Below, piece after piece: positions 1 through 8,575 of a stretch of DNA of 64,000 nucleotides. Each line of letters begins with the position of its first letter. Position 1 is the stretch's first letter. Location of the stretch: contig NZ_FQVP01000010.1 of assembly GCF_900129395.1 (NCBI RefSeq), positions 1-64,000 of the forward strand, read 5' to 3'. A model generated the notes under the pieces. The model was not told the DNA's origin. It saw only the letters and a program-made list of their open reading frames with translations, and ran no database searches. The translations under genes and the position numbers were made by a program. The DNA is from Pseudosulfitobacter pseudonitzschiae. Lineage in GTDB: Bacteria; Pseudomonadota; Alphaproteobacteria; Rhodobacterales; Rhodobacteraceae.

Positions 1-69
1 ACTACTGCATGGCGGCGCTTTCGTCCAACATATAGTGCACAAAGCGCCCCACCTTACCACTCTCCACTA

Positions 70-96
70 TGTCCAATAAGTTTGCATTATCGGACG
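70..96. other. tyrosine recombinase core site, copy 1
   Basis: A dyad with 10-bp arms TGTCCAATAA and TTATCGGACG around the 7-bp spacer GTTTGCA. The arms and spacer have the size of a dif/XerCD or Flp-like strand-exchange site. A near-identical site lies at 11179-11205 in opposite spacer orientation, each just upstream of a homologous tyrosine recombinase gene. The dyad and its duplication are read directly; its role as a recombination site is inferred. Confidence 0.7.
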
Positions 97-118
97 TATG
101 TGGAATAGGCTTAGAAAC

Positions 119-1267
119 ATGAGCACAACTCCCAGAATCCAGCCCTCAGAGCACGAAAAACCGAACTCAGCGTCCATGGATGCGGCCACCGAAGACGAGG
201 TCGACGAGAGCGTGTCTCCGGAAGAGCATGAGATTGCCCTGCCCTCTCATGTGGCGGGATCCGGCACACTCGATCGGCTGGTCGACACCGCCCGCGACTA
301 TGCCAAGGCCTCGACAGCCGAGAACACCAATAAGGCCTACGCCGCCGACTGGAAGCACTTCGCGCGCTGGTGCAGACTGAAAGGAACAGATCCCATTCCT
401 CCGTCGCCCGAATTGGTTGGGCTCTATTTGGCAGATCTCGCGGCGCCGACGGACTCCTCCCCTCCGCAGTCGGCGTTCCGACCTCTCTCGGTCACGACCA
501 TCGAGCGTCGCTTGTCCGGGTTGTCGTGGAATTACACGCAGCGCGGGTTCACGCTCGATCGTAAAGACCGCCACATCGCCACCGTTCTTGCCGGGATCAA
601 ACGCAAGCACGCGCGTCCACCAGCTCAGAAAGAAGCCATCATGCCCGAGGACATCCTCGCCATGGTCGCCACCCTGCCCTTCGATCTGCGTGGGCTACGG
701 GACCGGGCGATCCTGCTTTTGGGGTTTGCCGGCGGTCTCCGCCGTTCCGAAATCGTCAGCCTCGATGTCGGCAAGGACGATACCCCCGACAGCGGAGGTT
801 GGATCGAAGTTCTTGACGGCAATGATGGCGGGGGCGTCGTACTGACCCTGAACGCCAAGACCGGCTGGCGTGAAGTTGAGATCGGGCGCGGATCCTCAGA
901 GCAGACCTGTCCCGTGCATGCGTTGGAACAGTGGCTGCACTTTGCCAAGATCGACTTCGGACCCGTGTTCGTGCGCACCTCGCGCGACGGCAAGCGCGCC
1001 CTGGAGGCGCGGCTTAATGACAAACACGTCGCCCGACTCATCAAGGCCACAGTTCTCAAAAGCGGCATTCGCGCGGAGCTGCCCGAAAAGCAACGTCTGG
1101 CCCTGTTCTCTGGCCACTCCCTGCGCGCCGGGCTCGCCAGTTCTGCAGAGGTTGACGAGCGCTACGTTCAGAAACAGCTTGGGCACACCTCCGCCGAAAT
1201 GACCCGCCGCTATCAACGCCGACGCGACCGCTTCCGCGTGAATCTCACCAAGGCCGCCGGGCTTTGA
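119..1267 (+). CDS. tyrosine-type site-specific recombinase (copy 1)
   Basis: About 382 aa. The family cuts and rejoins DNA at paired core sites through a tyrosine nucleophile. An N-terminal SAM-like core-binding region (about residues 50-170) is followed by the catalytic domain. Visible catalytic signatures are an arginine in GGLRRSE, HSLRAG, LGHTS, and the terminal tyrosine in RRYQRR (about residue 365). ATG 119 was preferred to ATG 98 because GGAATAGG precedes it and the resulting length matches the paralogue at 10029-11126. The two proteins are clearly homologous along their length. It could be a plasmid dimer resolvase, an inversion enzyme or the integrase of an integrated element. Confidence 0.88.
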   Translation: MSTTPRIQPSEHEKPNSASMDAATEDEVDESVSPEEHEIALPSHVAGSGTLDRLVDTARDYAKASTAENTNKAYAADWKHFARWCRLKGTDPIPPSPELVGLYLADLAAPTDSSPPQSAFRPLSVTTIERRLSGLSWNYTQRGFTLDRKDRHIATVLAGIKRKHARPPAQKEAIMPEDILAMVATLPFDLRGLRDRAILLLGFAGGLRRSEIVSLDVGKDDTPDSGGWIEVLDGNDGGGVVLTLNAKTGWREVEIGRGSSEQTCPVHALEQWLHFAKIDFGPVFVRTSRDGKRALEARLNDKHVARLIKATVLKSGIRAELPEKQRLALFSGHSLRAGLASSAEVDERYVQKQLGHTSAEMTRRYQRRRDRFRVNLTKAAGL

Positions 1268-1488
1268 AATCCGTTCAAACCCACTGTTCCCGTGAAACGC
1301 TTAGGTGAAATTTCTGCGCCTGGCTTACAGCTTACCGCTTCAATTGAAATCGGGAGTTAAACGCGACAAACGGTCGATTGGTGACGTGATCCCTATTTGC
1401 AAAGAGCCAGAGAAGGGGAAGCCCGGGTGCCGGGCTTGAAAGGATAGAGAGAGTCTCATCCGGGTCCGGCGTGACAAGGATCCTGACC

Positions 1489-3060
1489 ATGGCCAAGAAC
1501 ACGACCCGCCCGAAACCCACCACCGCGAAAAAGACCGAAGCCGCCGGATCGACCGCTCCCGACGGCGCCGCCGACATCCGGATGATTCCGCTCGACCAGC
1601 TGGAGCCGAGCCCTCTCAACGTCCGCAAGGTTGCGGCAAGCGCGAGCGATGACGCAGAACTTCTTGCCAGCATTCGCGAGACCGGTATCAAGCAGAACCT
1701 GGTGGTTCATGCGCTGTCTGAGACACGTTTTGCCGTCGATGCGGGCGGTCGTCGCCTCAAGGCGCTGAAACAACTCGCCGAGGACGGTGTGATCCCCGCA
1801 GACCACCCGGTGCCCTGCCTCGTTGAAGACGAGCGCAACGCCGTCCTCACCTCCGCCACGGAAAACCTTCAGCGCGCGGCCATGCACCTCGCTGACCAAT
1901 TCGAGTCCTTCGATAAGTTGATCGGCGAGGGGCGCAGCGAGGACGAAGTTGCACTTAAGTTCGGCGTCTCCGTCGATCTGGTGCGCCGCCGTTTGAAACT
2001 CGCCCGTGTTGCGCCCGAGATCATCGAACATTTTCGTACGGGCAATCTGACCCTCGAATGCGTCATGGCCTTCACCCTCACCGACGATCATGATCGTCAG
2101 TTGGCGGTGTGGAACGTGGTGAAGGGCGGCTATCACATCCATCCGCAAAGTATCAAACGCCACCTGACTGAGACCGCGCATTCGGCGAACTCGGCCCTTG
2201 GGCGCTTTGTCGGCATCGAGGCATACGAGGCGGCGGGAGGTGTTCTGCTCCGCGATCTCTTCGATGACCGCGCCAGCGCCCATATGGAAAACCCCGAGCT
2301 CCTCGAGCGTCTCGCCATCGAGAAACTGAAGGCTGCGGCAAAACCCTTGGAGGCGGCGTGGAAATGGGTCGAGGTACATCTATCGGTGGATTACGGCGCG
2401 TTTCGCAGTTTCGGGCGGGTCTATCCGCAGGACATTGAACCCGATCCGGCCCTGCTCGCCGAAGAGGAACGTCTGATTGCGCGCGAGGAAGAACTGGCAT
2501 CGCAGAATGACGGTGAGGACTGGACTGACGCGGAGACCGAAGAATACTACGCCATCGAGCCGCGGCTCCGCGAGATCGAGGCCTTGCAGCGCGAACGGCA
2601 ACCTTACGCAGACGAAGATCGCGCTATCGCCGGTGTCGTTCTGACCATCGGCCATGACGGGGCGCTGCGTGTCGAGAAGGGCCTCGTGCGTCCCGAGGAT
2701 ATTCCAGCCGCACCCGAGCCTGACGAGACCACCGCAGATGCAGATGGCGCGCCCTACCCTTCCCGCCCGCATGTGACGCCGCCGACCTCATCGACACCGG
2801 TTCCGACCTCCGAGCCGGCGGCAACTTTGCGCAAGGCGGACGGTATTTCGGCAAGCCTGGCCGACGATCTTCGCGCGACGCGTCAGCACATCCTGCGGGC
2901 GCATCTGGCGGCGGATTTCGAGATGGCGTTCGACGCGATGCTCTACGCGCTCTGCGAGCAGGCACTGGGACGCTCCTACAACAACGAGGCACTCGACATC
3001 TCGATCCGGCCCTTCCAGGCGCAAAACTGGACCTGTCGCGGTTTGGTGCCGCTCCTTTGA
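1489..3060 (+). CDS. ParB-like nuclease-domain protein, C-terminus truncated
   Basis: About 523 aa. An N-terminal ParB/Spo0J-type domain is visible (IRMIPLDQLEPSPLNVRK, then an IRETGIKQNLVV box) and is followed by a helix-turn-helix region. Such long ParB-like proteins are common accessory genes on Rhodobacterales plasmids and are distinct from the true RepB. ATG 1489 follows AAGGA with good spacing. The last residues (from about 3034) are not family-like. They are encoded by what looks like the left end of an IS3-type element, so the gene probably lost its C-terminus to an insertion. Whether the shortened protein still works is unknown. Confidence 0.75.
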   Translation: MAKNTTRPKPTTAKKTEAAGSTAPDGAADIRMIPLDQLEPSPLNVRKVAASASDDAELLASIRETGIKQNLVVHALSETRFAVDAGGRRLKALKQLAEDGVIPADHPVPCLVEDERNAVLTSATENLQRAAMHLADQFESFDKLIGEGRSEDEVALKFGVSVDLVRRRLKLARVAPEIIEHFRTGNLTLECVMAFTLTDDHDRQLAVWNVVKGGYHIHPQSIKRHLTETAHSANSALGRFVGIEAYEAAGGVLLRDLFDDRASAHMENPELLERLAIEKLKAAAKPLEAAWKWVEVHLSVDYGAFRSFGRVYPQDIEPDPALLAEEERLIAREEELASQNDGEDWTDAETEEYYAIEPRLREIEALQRERQPYADEDRAIAGVVLTIGHDGALRVEKGLVRPEDIPAAPEPDETTADADGAPYPSRPHVTPPTSSTPVPTSEPAATLRKADGISASLADDLRATRQHILRAHLAADFEMAFDAMLYALCEQALGRSYNNEALDISIRPFQAQNWTCRGLVPLL

Positions 3061-3172
3061 TAGCATAATGTGCAGCAAAGGAGACGAACTATGGGCACAG
3101 GAAGAACGGATGAATTTCGCAGAGACGCGGTGCGAATTGCACTGACCAGCGGGCTTACACGGCGTCAGGTTT
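3034..3172 (+). mobile_element. IS3-family left-end remnant
   Basis: Short relic: a leader with a clear AAAGGAG ribosome site followed by the first roughly 26 codons of an IS3 orfA-type transposase. It interrupts the end of the ParB-like gene and then breaks off abruptly. No right end or orfB is present nearby, and both boundaries are approximate. Confidence 0.55.
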
Positions 3173-3267
3173 ATCTCCGGCACGGCGAGGACGCCCCCGA
3201 TCTGCCGCAAAGGGCCCCTGCCCTGCTCGCGAAGATCACTGACAATCGGGGGCAGGTCACCGGATGA
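3091..3267 (+). pseudogene. IS3 orfA transposase 5' fragment
   Basis: The product starts MGTGRTDEFRRDAVRIALT, the typical N-terminal helix of IS3-family OrfA (DNA-binding HTH). Similarity stops after the TRRQV motif near 3170, and the remaining codons read into unrelated DNA until a chance stop. It is non-functional as a transposase and useful only as a scar of past insertion. Confidence 0.6.
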
Positions 3268-3282
3268 GCGCCAGCCCCCTCT

Positions 3283-4176
3283 GTGACGCCCGACAGGGCA
3301 AAGGTTCCGCAGGTTCGATCTGATCCCGTTTGGATTTCGGGAGCGATGGACCGGCGGGTCGGGGCAGAGCGCCCCCTGCCCCAGCCCGACGAGGTTGACC
3401 TCGCCATGGCGACACTGTTCGAGACCACCATCGGCCTCCTTACGGGCAGCCAGTTGGAGGACAATCTCGAAGAGTTGCTCTGGTCGCTCACCTCGATCTT
3501 CCATCGCCGGCTTGCCCATATCCAGAAGCTTCTCGACGACAGTGAATTCGAGGTCCGGGAAAGTCTGGCAATCCAGGACGGATCCGAGGTTGCCTCAGTC
3601 GAGCTCGAGCGCCTCCAGATGATCGGGCTCAAACTCTGGGACCACCGCGACGCCTTCGAACAGATGCGCGACCTGGCCGTAGATCGCTTCTCGGCTGCCA
3701 CAGGCTCACCCTGGTTGCCCCGCACCGGATCCAAGGTTTCCCATCGCGGCTTGACTTCTGCGGTGGTGGACAGCCGGGCCTATCTCTCGGCCAAGCGCCG
3801 CAAGGAGACCGAGGTCCACTGCCCCGAAGGCACGCGGATCGCGTTTTCGGGCGGGGACTATAACGCCTTCGATCTGATCTGGTCCGTCCTCGACGCCACT
3901 CATGCGAAATACCCCGACATGGTGCTCTTGCACGGAGGCACGCCCAAGGGCGCCGAGATGATCGCGGCCCGCTGGGCAGATACGCGGGGAATCACCCAAG
4001 TGGTTTTCAAGCCGGACTGGAAGAGCCACGGCAAGGCCGCTCCCTTCAAGCGCAACGACAAGATGCTCGAGACCATGCCGCAGGGCCTGATCGCCACGCC
4101 CGGTTCGGGTATCACCGAGAACATCGTCGACAAGGCCCGCAAGCTCGGGATCCGTATCAAGAGGATCGGGGCTTAG
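3283..4176 (+). CDS. DUF2493 domain-containing protein
   Basis: 297 aa from GTG 3283; ATG 3346 (after GGGAG) and ATG 3406 are alternative starts. The C-terminal third carries the DUF2493 signature (RIAFSGGDYN, then VLLHGGTPKGAE), a Rossmann-like fold related to the SLOG/YspA group that is thought to bind nucleotide-type ligands. No biochemical role is established. Genes of this type recur beside ParB-like, DUF736 and ArdC genes on Rhodobacterales plasmids, as here. The N-terminus looks shorter than usual, so the decay that hit the upstream gene may also have removed its original 5' end. Confidence 0.72.
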   Translation: MTPDRAKVPQVRSDPVWISGAMDRRVGAERPLPQPDEVDLAMATLFETTIGLLTGSQLEDNLEELLWSLTSIFHRRLAHIQKLLDDSEFEVRESLAIQDGSEVASVELERLQMIGLKLWDHRDAFEQMRDLAVDRFSAATGSPWLPRTGSKVSHRGLTSAVVDSRAYLSAKRRKETEVHCPEGTRIAFSGGDYNAFDLIWSVLDATHAKYPDMVLLHGGTPKGAEMIAARWADTRGITQVVFKPDWKSHGKAAPFKRNDKMLETMPQGLIATPGSGITENIVDKARKLGIRIKRIGA

Positions 4177-4184
4177 GCCCCGGT

Positions 4185-4478
4185 TCACGCACCGCGGAGC
4201 AGATCTTGCACCACGGATGGTTTCTTGGCGATCAATGCCAGCAGAACCTGGGCCGGACCCGTCGGGTGCCTGCGCCCATGCTCCCAGTTCAAGAGCGTGC
4301 CCTTTGCCACGCCAATGCTCTTGGCGAACTCGGCTTGAGAGAGGCCAGTCCGTTGACGGACTTCGGCAACATCGACCTCTGCAACGGAAACTTCGTGCAC
4401 CTTCGTGCCTGCCAAATCGCCATTTGCGAACGCCAGAGCCTCTTCCAGTCCCTTGGAGATGGATTCGAATGCAGTCAT
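4185..4478 (-). CDS. HTH antitoxin, HigA/NadS-like
   Basis: 97 aa. An N-terminal helical segment precedes a Cro/C1-type helix-turn-helix (TGLSQAEFAKSIGVAKGTLL, then NWEHGRRHPTGPA), the hallmark of NadS/HigA-like antitoxins. It lies downstream of, and overlaps by 4 bp, the RelE/HigB-like toxin gene, so the order is toxin first, as in higBA loci. It probably neutralises the toxin and represses the shared promoter upstream of the toxin, and helps maintain the plasmid. Confidence 0.83.
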   Translation of the reverse strand: MTAFESISKGLEEALAFANGDLAGTKVHEVSVAEVDVAEVRQRTGLSQAEFAKSIGVAKGTLLNWEHGRRHPTGPAQVLLALIAKKPSVVQDLLRGA

Positions 4479-4816
4479 GTTGCGTCTCCATATTTCGCGA
4501 TAAGCGCCTTGCTCATCCCTACCGCGGCGGCCTGTTCGGTCTTCGACAGGTTGGCCTTCTCGTTCTTGGCGAAGACCGTGATCAGGAAGATTGGCATATG
4601 GGTCCCACCAAAAACATACACCGTTCTAAAGCCACCACTCTTGCCGCCCCCTTCTCTTGGGATGCGGACCTTGCGCAGACCGCCTCCGAGAGAGACACCA
4701 GTCTCCGGATTGGCAGCAATGAAGTTGATCGCAGCCTCGCGTTCGTCTTCCGACAAGATTGCCTTGGCCCGTCTTTGGAATTCGGGCAGTTCAACCACTG
4801 TCTGCAATCGTGTCAT
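4475..4816 (-). CDS. RelE/HigB-family toxin
   Basis: About 113 aa starting MTRLQTVVELPEFQRRAK. It has RelE/ParE-fold features: N-terminal helices, a GGGLRKVRIP strand, FRTVYVF and a C-terminal LSKTEQ...L helix. Members of this family are usually ribosome-dependent mRNA interferases or gyrase-type poisons; which applies here cannot be read. ATG 4816 is preceded by GGGACAAGAG; ATG 4828 is an alternative. The open frame extends further upstream but that stretch lacks protein-like character. It is paired with the antitoxin gene at 4185-4478. Confidence 0.8.
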   Translation of the reverse strand: MTRLQTVVELPEFQRRAKAILSEDEREAAINFIAANPETGVSLGGGLRKVRIPREGGGKSGGFRTVYVFGGTHMPIFLITVFAKNEKANLSKTEQAAAVGMSKALIAKYGDAT

Positions 4817-4828
4817 CTCTTGTCCCAT

Positions 4829-5225
4829 ATAGGTTTCAGTGGTGTGTGTGTCAATGACGTATAGCCCATTCGCTAGGAGGGCAAGACGACATCTGATGCG
4901 TGAACCGGAGCCACTGTGTCCTTGCTTCTGCGTTCGCGCCGTGGGGGCTGTCGTGAGGGCCTGAAGGGTTGCAGCCGCTTGAACCTGCCTGATCGTCGTG
5001 CCGCATGGACAGATACCGAGTTTCGTATATGGCCATGGCGGCCTTCGTTCTGCTTGAGTGCTGCCGCATGGGATCCGCAGATGAGTGTGCATGTGGGCAG
5101 GAACTCGGCAATGGTGAGCGATCTGGGAACTGGCTAATTTCAGGTTCGACGTATGCCGTGTTCCTGATCGGTCTCGAAAATGGCTCTGAAACTTTTTGGC
5201 GGTTCTCCTCGGCTGTTCACCACCT
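4829..5225. other. intergenic region upstream of toxin and DUF736 copy A
   Basis: About 400 bp with only shadow reading frames. It should hold the minus-strand promoter of the toxin-antitoxin pair. No known gene, terminator or insertion sequence was recognised. Confidence 0.4.
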
Positions 5226-5774
5226 TCATTCGCGGCCACCGCAATTCTCTTAATGTGTCGCGTTGCATGACATGCTGGTCGCAGCTGTCGTCCCGTCCAC
5301 AAAGGTTGTCGCCGATCTTTTTCCCCTGCCCCTGCGGGTCATTCCGCGCGGATCAAAAAGACCGGCGCCTGCCCCTCTCCGCTGCGCTTCGCCTTCGGTG
5401 TTGCCGGGCCTTGGCCAGCTGCAAGGAGAAGAGCAATGACCACGAACTGCATCAAATTCACCAGCGACGACATCGAAACCGCAAAAGGTATAGGCTCCAT
5501 CTCGACCCTGACCTTCGACCTCGACATCACGGTCGAACCCGTCGCGAGCTCGAATCCCATGGCCCCCACGCACCGCGTTCTCGGCCGCTCTCCGCGCGGC
5601 AAGCTGGTCGAGTGCGGCGGCATCTGGAAGAAGCAGAACAAGGAGACCGGCGCCGACTACTACACGCTGACCATTCGCGACCACGGCTTCAACGCCAACC
5701 TCGGCAAGGCCGCGAACCAGGATGATCTGTCCCTGCAGGCCATCATCCCCTGGGGTCCCAAAGACGCCGCCTAA
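5226..5774 (+). repeat. long direct repeat, copy A (DUF736 gene plus leader)
   Basis: Closely matches 33258-33834. Identity is high from the shared GTTGCATGACATGCTGGTCG box (5263; 33296) through the DUF736 stop codon, then ends abruptly; the two terminators are unrelated. Copy B carries 26 extra bases just before the ribosome site, bounded by a short CAAGG repeat. The leader is conserved almost as well as the coding part. Confidence 0.85.
5436..5774 (+). CDS. DUF736 family protein (copy A)
   Basis: 112 aa. A compact beta-rich protein typical of DUF736 (THRVLGRSPRGKLVECGGIW, then WKKQNKETGADYYTLT). The family is abundant on alphaproteobacterial plasmids and integrative elements; its biochemical function is unknown. 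A strong AAGGAGAAGAG ribosome site precedes ATG 5436. The second copy at 33496-33834 differs at only a few residues (for example DDIETAKGI versus ADFETAKGV), so the duplication is recent or kept similar by gene conversion. Confidence 0.85.
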   Translation: MTTNCIKFTSDDIETAKGIGSISTLTFDLDITVEPVASSNPMAPTHRVLGRSPRGKLVECGGIWKKQNKETGADYYTLTIRDHGFNANLGKAANQDDLSLQAIIPWGPKDAA

Positions 5775-5780
5775 GCCAAA

Positions 5781-5808
5781 GAATCGGCCGGGTTGCTCCG
5801 GCCGATTC
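5781..5808 (+). terminator. hairpin after DUF736 copy A
   Basis: Perfect 11-bp arms GAATCGGCCGG and CCGGCCGATTC with a 6-base loop, seven bases after the stop codon. The T-run is weak (CCTTTCT), so termination efficiency is uncertain. Confidence 0.65.
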
Positions 5809-6264
5809 CCATCCTTTCTACTAATATCTGTGTTTCAGGCTACCTTCCGCTGATGCGATTTGGTTGCCACAATTGGCTCGGCTTAAGAGCTTCGTCCCGG
5901 CGACGTTTTTCAAACTTACGACGCAAGCCACAGGGTCCCTCGTCCCGATTGGAAAGCGAACTTACAGCAAAGTATCGGCAGTTTGACAGCCGTGCAAATC
6001 TATAAATGCCTTTAATATCAAAGCTGTAAGCGTATCCGTCGCGCGAGCTGCATGATCAAATGTGGGCACGCGCGTGCGAGGAAATCTAGATGTTGGGCTG
6101 TGGTGTGACTAGGTCACTACCTTTTGCGACGCCACCTAACGTCAACATCTAGGCGGGTCAGAGTTGCGAGCAGAGCAATAATCGTTGTGAAGACTCATTT
6201 TTCCGTGTAGATGACACTTTAAAGAGCGAATTCGCTGAAAAAGCGATATTTAGAGGGCGGGCAG
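5809..6264 (+). promoter_or_regulatory. repABC upstream control region with nested inverted repeats
   Basis: No gene. It contains one copy of the 15-mer TTTGACAGCCGTGCA (5982-5996) that recurs twice between repA and repB. It also has a perfect 10-bp inverted repeat CTAGATGTTG (6086-6095) / CAACATCTAG (6143-6152), which encloses a second dyad GTGAC-TAG-GTCAC (6105-6117). These are plausible sites for RepA autoregulation or RepB binding; the assignment is inferred from position. Confidence 0.5.
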
Positions 6265-7476
6265 ATGAGAGAAAGGTCTTTTGAGACTGATACGAAGGAT
6301 CAACCCTTCGATGAGATCATTCTCCAGCAGGGGGAGCTGATCTCTGATCGCCTCAACATGTTGCGGCAAGAGCAGTATCCTCCGGACGCTCAAAAAGGTC
6401 TACGTCAGTTTTCCTTGGCGGAAGTTGCCTACTACCTTGGTGTAACGCAGTCGACAATCAAGAAGCTCCACCTAGAAGGTAAGGGGCCCGATCCCGAAAC
6501 CTCGTCGTCGGGAAGGCGTAGTTATTCAGCCGAGCAAATGCTCGAACTGCGGGCGTATTTGGACAAGCATGGTCGGCCTGGAAAGCGGCGGTATGTGCCC
6601 CATCGGCGTGAAGGTGAGGAACTGCACGTAGTTTCTGTCGTCAACTTCAAAGGCGGGTCCGGGAAGACGACTACTGCGGCTCATCTGGCTCAGCATTTGG
6701 CGCTGAAAGGGCATCGTGTGCTGGCGATCGATCTTGACCCGCAGGCATCACTGACAGCTCTGCATGGCATTCAGCCAGAGCTCGATAATGTTCCATCGCT
6801 CTACGAAACGCTCCGCTACGATGATCAACGCAAGCCAATTACCGAAGTAATCCGACCAACGAACTTTCCTAACCTTGATATCGTGCCTGCAAGTTTGGAA
6901 CTTCAAGAGTATGAGTACGATACCCCCGTTGCCTTGACGAGCAGCGACCCCCACGAGGGGCGGCTTTTCTTCACTCGGATCTCTAAGGCGCTCGACGAAG
7001 TCGATGATCGCTATGATGTCGTGGTGATCGATTGCCCACCGCAGCTTGGCTATCTCACGCTGACCGCACTGACAGCCTCGTCGTCAGTCATCGTCACCGT
7101 CCACCCACAGATGCTGGACGTTATGTCGATGAGTCAGTTTCTGCTCATGCTTGGCGGAATCATGAAGACAATACGGGAAGCTGGCGCGAACATGCGGCTG
7201 AAGTGGTTTCGCTATCTGGTCACCAGGTTTGAACCCACTGATGGCCCTCAAAAGCAGATGGTCGGGTTCCTGCAGGCGATGTTCCCGAACCAGATGCTTA
7301 CCGCGCCTGTATTGAAATCCACGGCGATTTCCGACGCTGGGATTACTAAACAGACACTCTACGAGGTCGAGCGCTCCCAGTTTGTTCGCACAACCTATGA
7401 CCGGGCAATCACTTCACTAAACGACGTGAACGATGAGGTTTCGGAGCTGATCCACAAAGCATGGGGGCGCGAATGA
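6265..7476 (+). CDS. repA: RepA, ParA-type partition ATPase of repABC
   Basis: 403 aa. An N-terminal winged HTH-like segment (LAEVAYYLGVTQSTIKKL, about residues 51-69) precedes a deviant Walker A box KGGSGKTT (129-136), the Walker A' DLDPQAS region and the Walker B VVIDCPPQLG. RepA moves plasmid copies apart with RepB and represses the repABC promoter in this family. It is first of three co-directional genes, followed by repB after about 100 bp that contain two direct repeats. The length is normal for RepA. Confidence 0.95.
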   Translation: MRERSFETDTKDQPFDEIILQQGELISDRLNMLRQEQYPPDAQKGLRQFSLAEVAYYLGVTQSTIKKLHLEGKGPDPETSSSGRRSYSAEQMLELRAYLDKHGRPGKRRYVPHRREGEELHVVSVVNFKGGSGKTTTAAHLAQHLALKGHRVLAIDLDPQASLTALHGIQPELDNVPSLYETLRYDDQRKPITEVIRPTNFPNLDIVPASLELQEYEYDTPVALTSSDPHEGRLFFTRISKALDEVDDRYDVVVIDCPPQLGYLTLTALTASSSVIVTVHPQMLDVMSMSQFLLMLGGIMKTIREAGANMRLKWFRYLVTRFEPTDGPQKQMVGFLQAMFPNQMLTAPVLKSTAISDAGITKQTLYEVERSQFVRTTYDRAITSLNDVNDEVSELIHKAWGRE

Positions 7477-7483
7477 CTACGTC

Positions 7484-7553
7484 TTTGACAGCCGTGCAGA
7501 TTGTTAGTTTTGACAGCCGTGCAGACCGCCGTTTGTCCAGAGTGTGCACGGCT
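7484..7553 (+). repeat. iteron-like repeats between repA and repB (parS candidate)
   Basis: Two perfect copies of TTTGACAGCCGTGCA (7484-7498, 7509-7523) spaced 25 bp start to start. A partial inverted copy TGCACGGCT follows at 7545-7553, and a third perfect copy lies upstream of repA at 5982-5996. RepB-type partition proteins bind small repeated sites within repABC loci, so these are the best centromere candidates in the window. Confidence 0.6.
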
Positions 7554-7579
7554 ATGATCGCCCAGAAGGAGATAGCTCG

Positions 7580-8575
7580 ATGGCTCGTAAAGACCTCCTG
7601 AAAAGTGTGATGGCCAGTTCTTCCGAGCAGCCGAAAGACTCTGGCCGATCAGGCTATGCGATGCGCGGCGCGTCAAAGTCCATGAAAGTCTCGATTGACA
7701 ATCTCGCCGAAAATTCGAAGCGCTTGCTCGAAGGGGAAACCATCGTCGAAATCGATCCCCAATTGATCGATGTGTCCTTCGTCTCGGATCGTCTCAGCGA
7801 CGACGACGAGGCTTTCAACGAGCTGAAGGAGTCGATTGCAGCTGGTCGCCAGGACACTCCAGTACTGCTTCGCCCGCACCCGGATCTGGCCGGGCGCTAT
7901 ATGATCGTCTTTGGCCATCGGCGAGTGCGAGTGGCGTCAGCCCTTGGCCGGACAGTTCGCGCTGTCGTCAAACCAATGGACGATGTGGCGCACATTCTCG
8001 CCCAAGGGCAAGAGAACACGGCGCGCGCGGATCTCTCATTCATCGAGAAGGCGCTTTTCGCGAAAAGCCTCCTTGATATGGGGCAGGCGAAGGATGTGAT
8101 CCAGTCGGCTCTGACCATTGATGGAACGCTGTTGTCACGCATGTTGTCTGTCGCGCAGAACATCCCGAGGCACGTGATTGAGCGGATCGGTCCCGCCAAG
8201 CAGATTGGCCGTGACCGCTGGGAGGATTTCAAGAAGCTGGCTTCGGAGTCTGCGAACCAGAAGGTCCTTGAAGGTGCCTTGGAACTCGAGGGGCTTCACG
8301 AGCTGGATAGCGATGCAAGGTTCGAGCTCCTGCACAGCAGACTGGCAGAGGTGGGCAGGACACCCAAGCGCAGAAAGACGCGCGTGGCACCCAAGAAGCG
8401 CACCTGGACCGCCGGCAAAGGCCGCATCAAAGGGGTCATCGGCCGGTCCGGGAGAGCATTCAGTATTTCGCTGACAGCACAGGATTCAACCGAGTTCGGA
8501 GACTTTCTCTCCGGTCGACTGGATCAGCTCTACAGCGAATTCCTCGCAACAAAAGAGGAGCAGTCGGAACAATGA
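7580..8575 (+). CDS. repB: RepB, ParB-type partition protein of repABC
   Basis: About 331 aa from ATG 7580, which follows a strong AGAAGGAGAT; GTG 7544 is much less likely. Visible are the ParB N-terminal domain with the VLLRPHP and FGHRRVRVA boxes, an HTH region after SFIEKALFAKSLLDMGQ, and a basic C-terminal part. RepB binds the centromere and, with RepA, segregates the plasmid. The gene is followed by a 160-bp intergenic inc region and repC. Confidence 0.93.
   Translation: MARKDLLKSVMASSSEQPKDSGRSGYAMRGASKSMKVSIDNLAENSKRLLEGETIVEIDPQLIDVSFVSDRLSDDDEAFNELKESIAAGRQDTPVLLRPHPDLAGRYMIVFGHRRVRVASALGRTVRAVVKPMDDVAHILAQGQENTARADLSFIEKALFAKSLLDMGQAKDVIQSALTIDGTLLSRMLSVAQNIPRHVIERIGPAKQIGRDRWEDFKKLASESANQKVLEGALELEGLHELDSDARFELLHSRLAEVGRTPKRRKTRVAPKKRTWTAGKGRIKGVIGRSGRAFSISLTAQDSTEFGDFLSGRLDQLYSEFLATKEEQSEQ

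Noticed and set aside
3171-3267. Continuation of the IS3 orfA frame as a real gene
   Set aside because: Similarity ends sharply at TRRQV and the tail has no family pattern; treated as a fragment.
4829-5302. N-terminal extension of the RelE/HigB toxin frame
   Set aside because: The extra 160 codons lack protein-like character and the family length fits a start at 4816 or 4828.
7544-7579. Upstream GTG start for repB
   Set aside because: The ATG at 7580 has a much better ribosome site, and the upstream part overlaps the repeat region.
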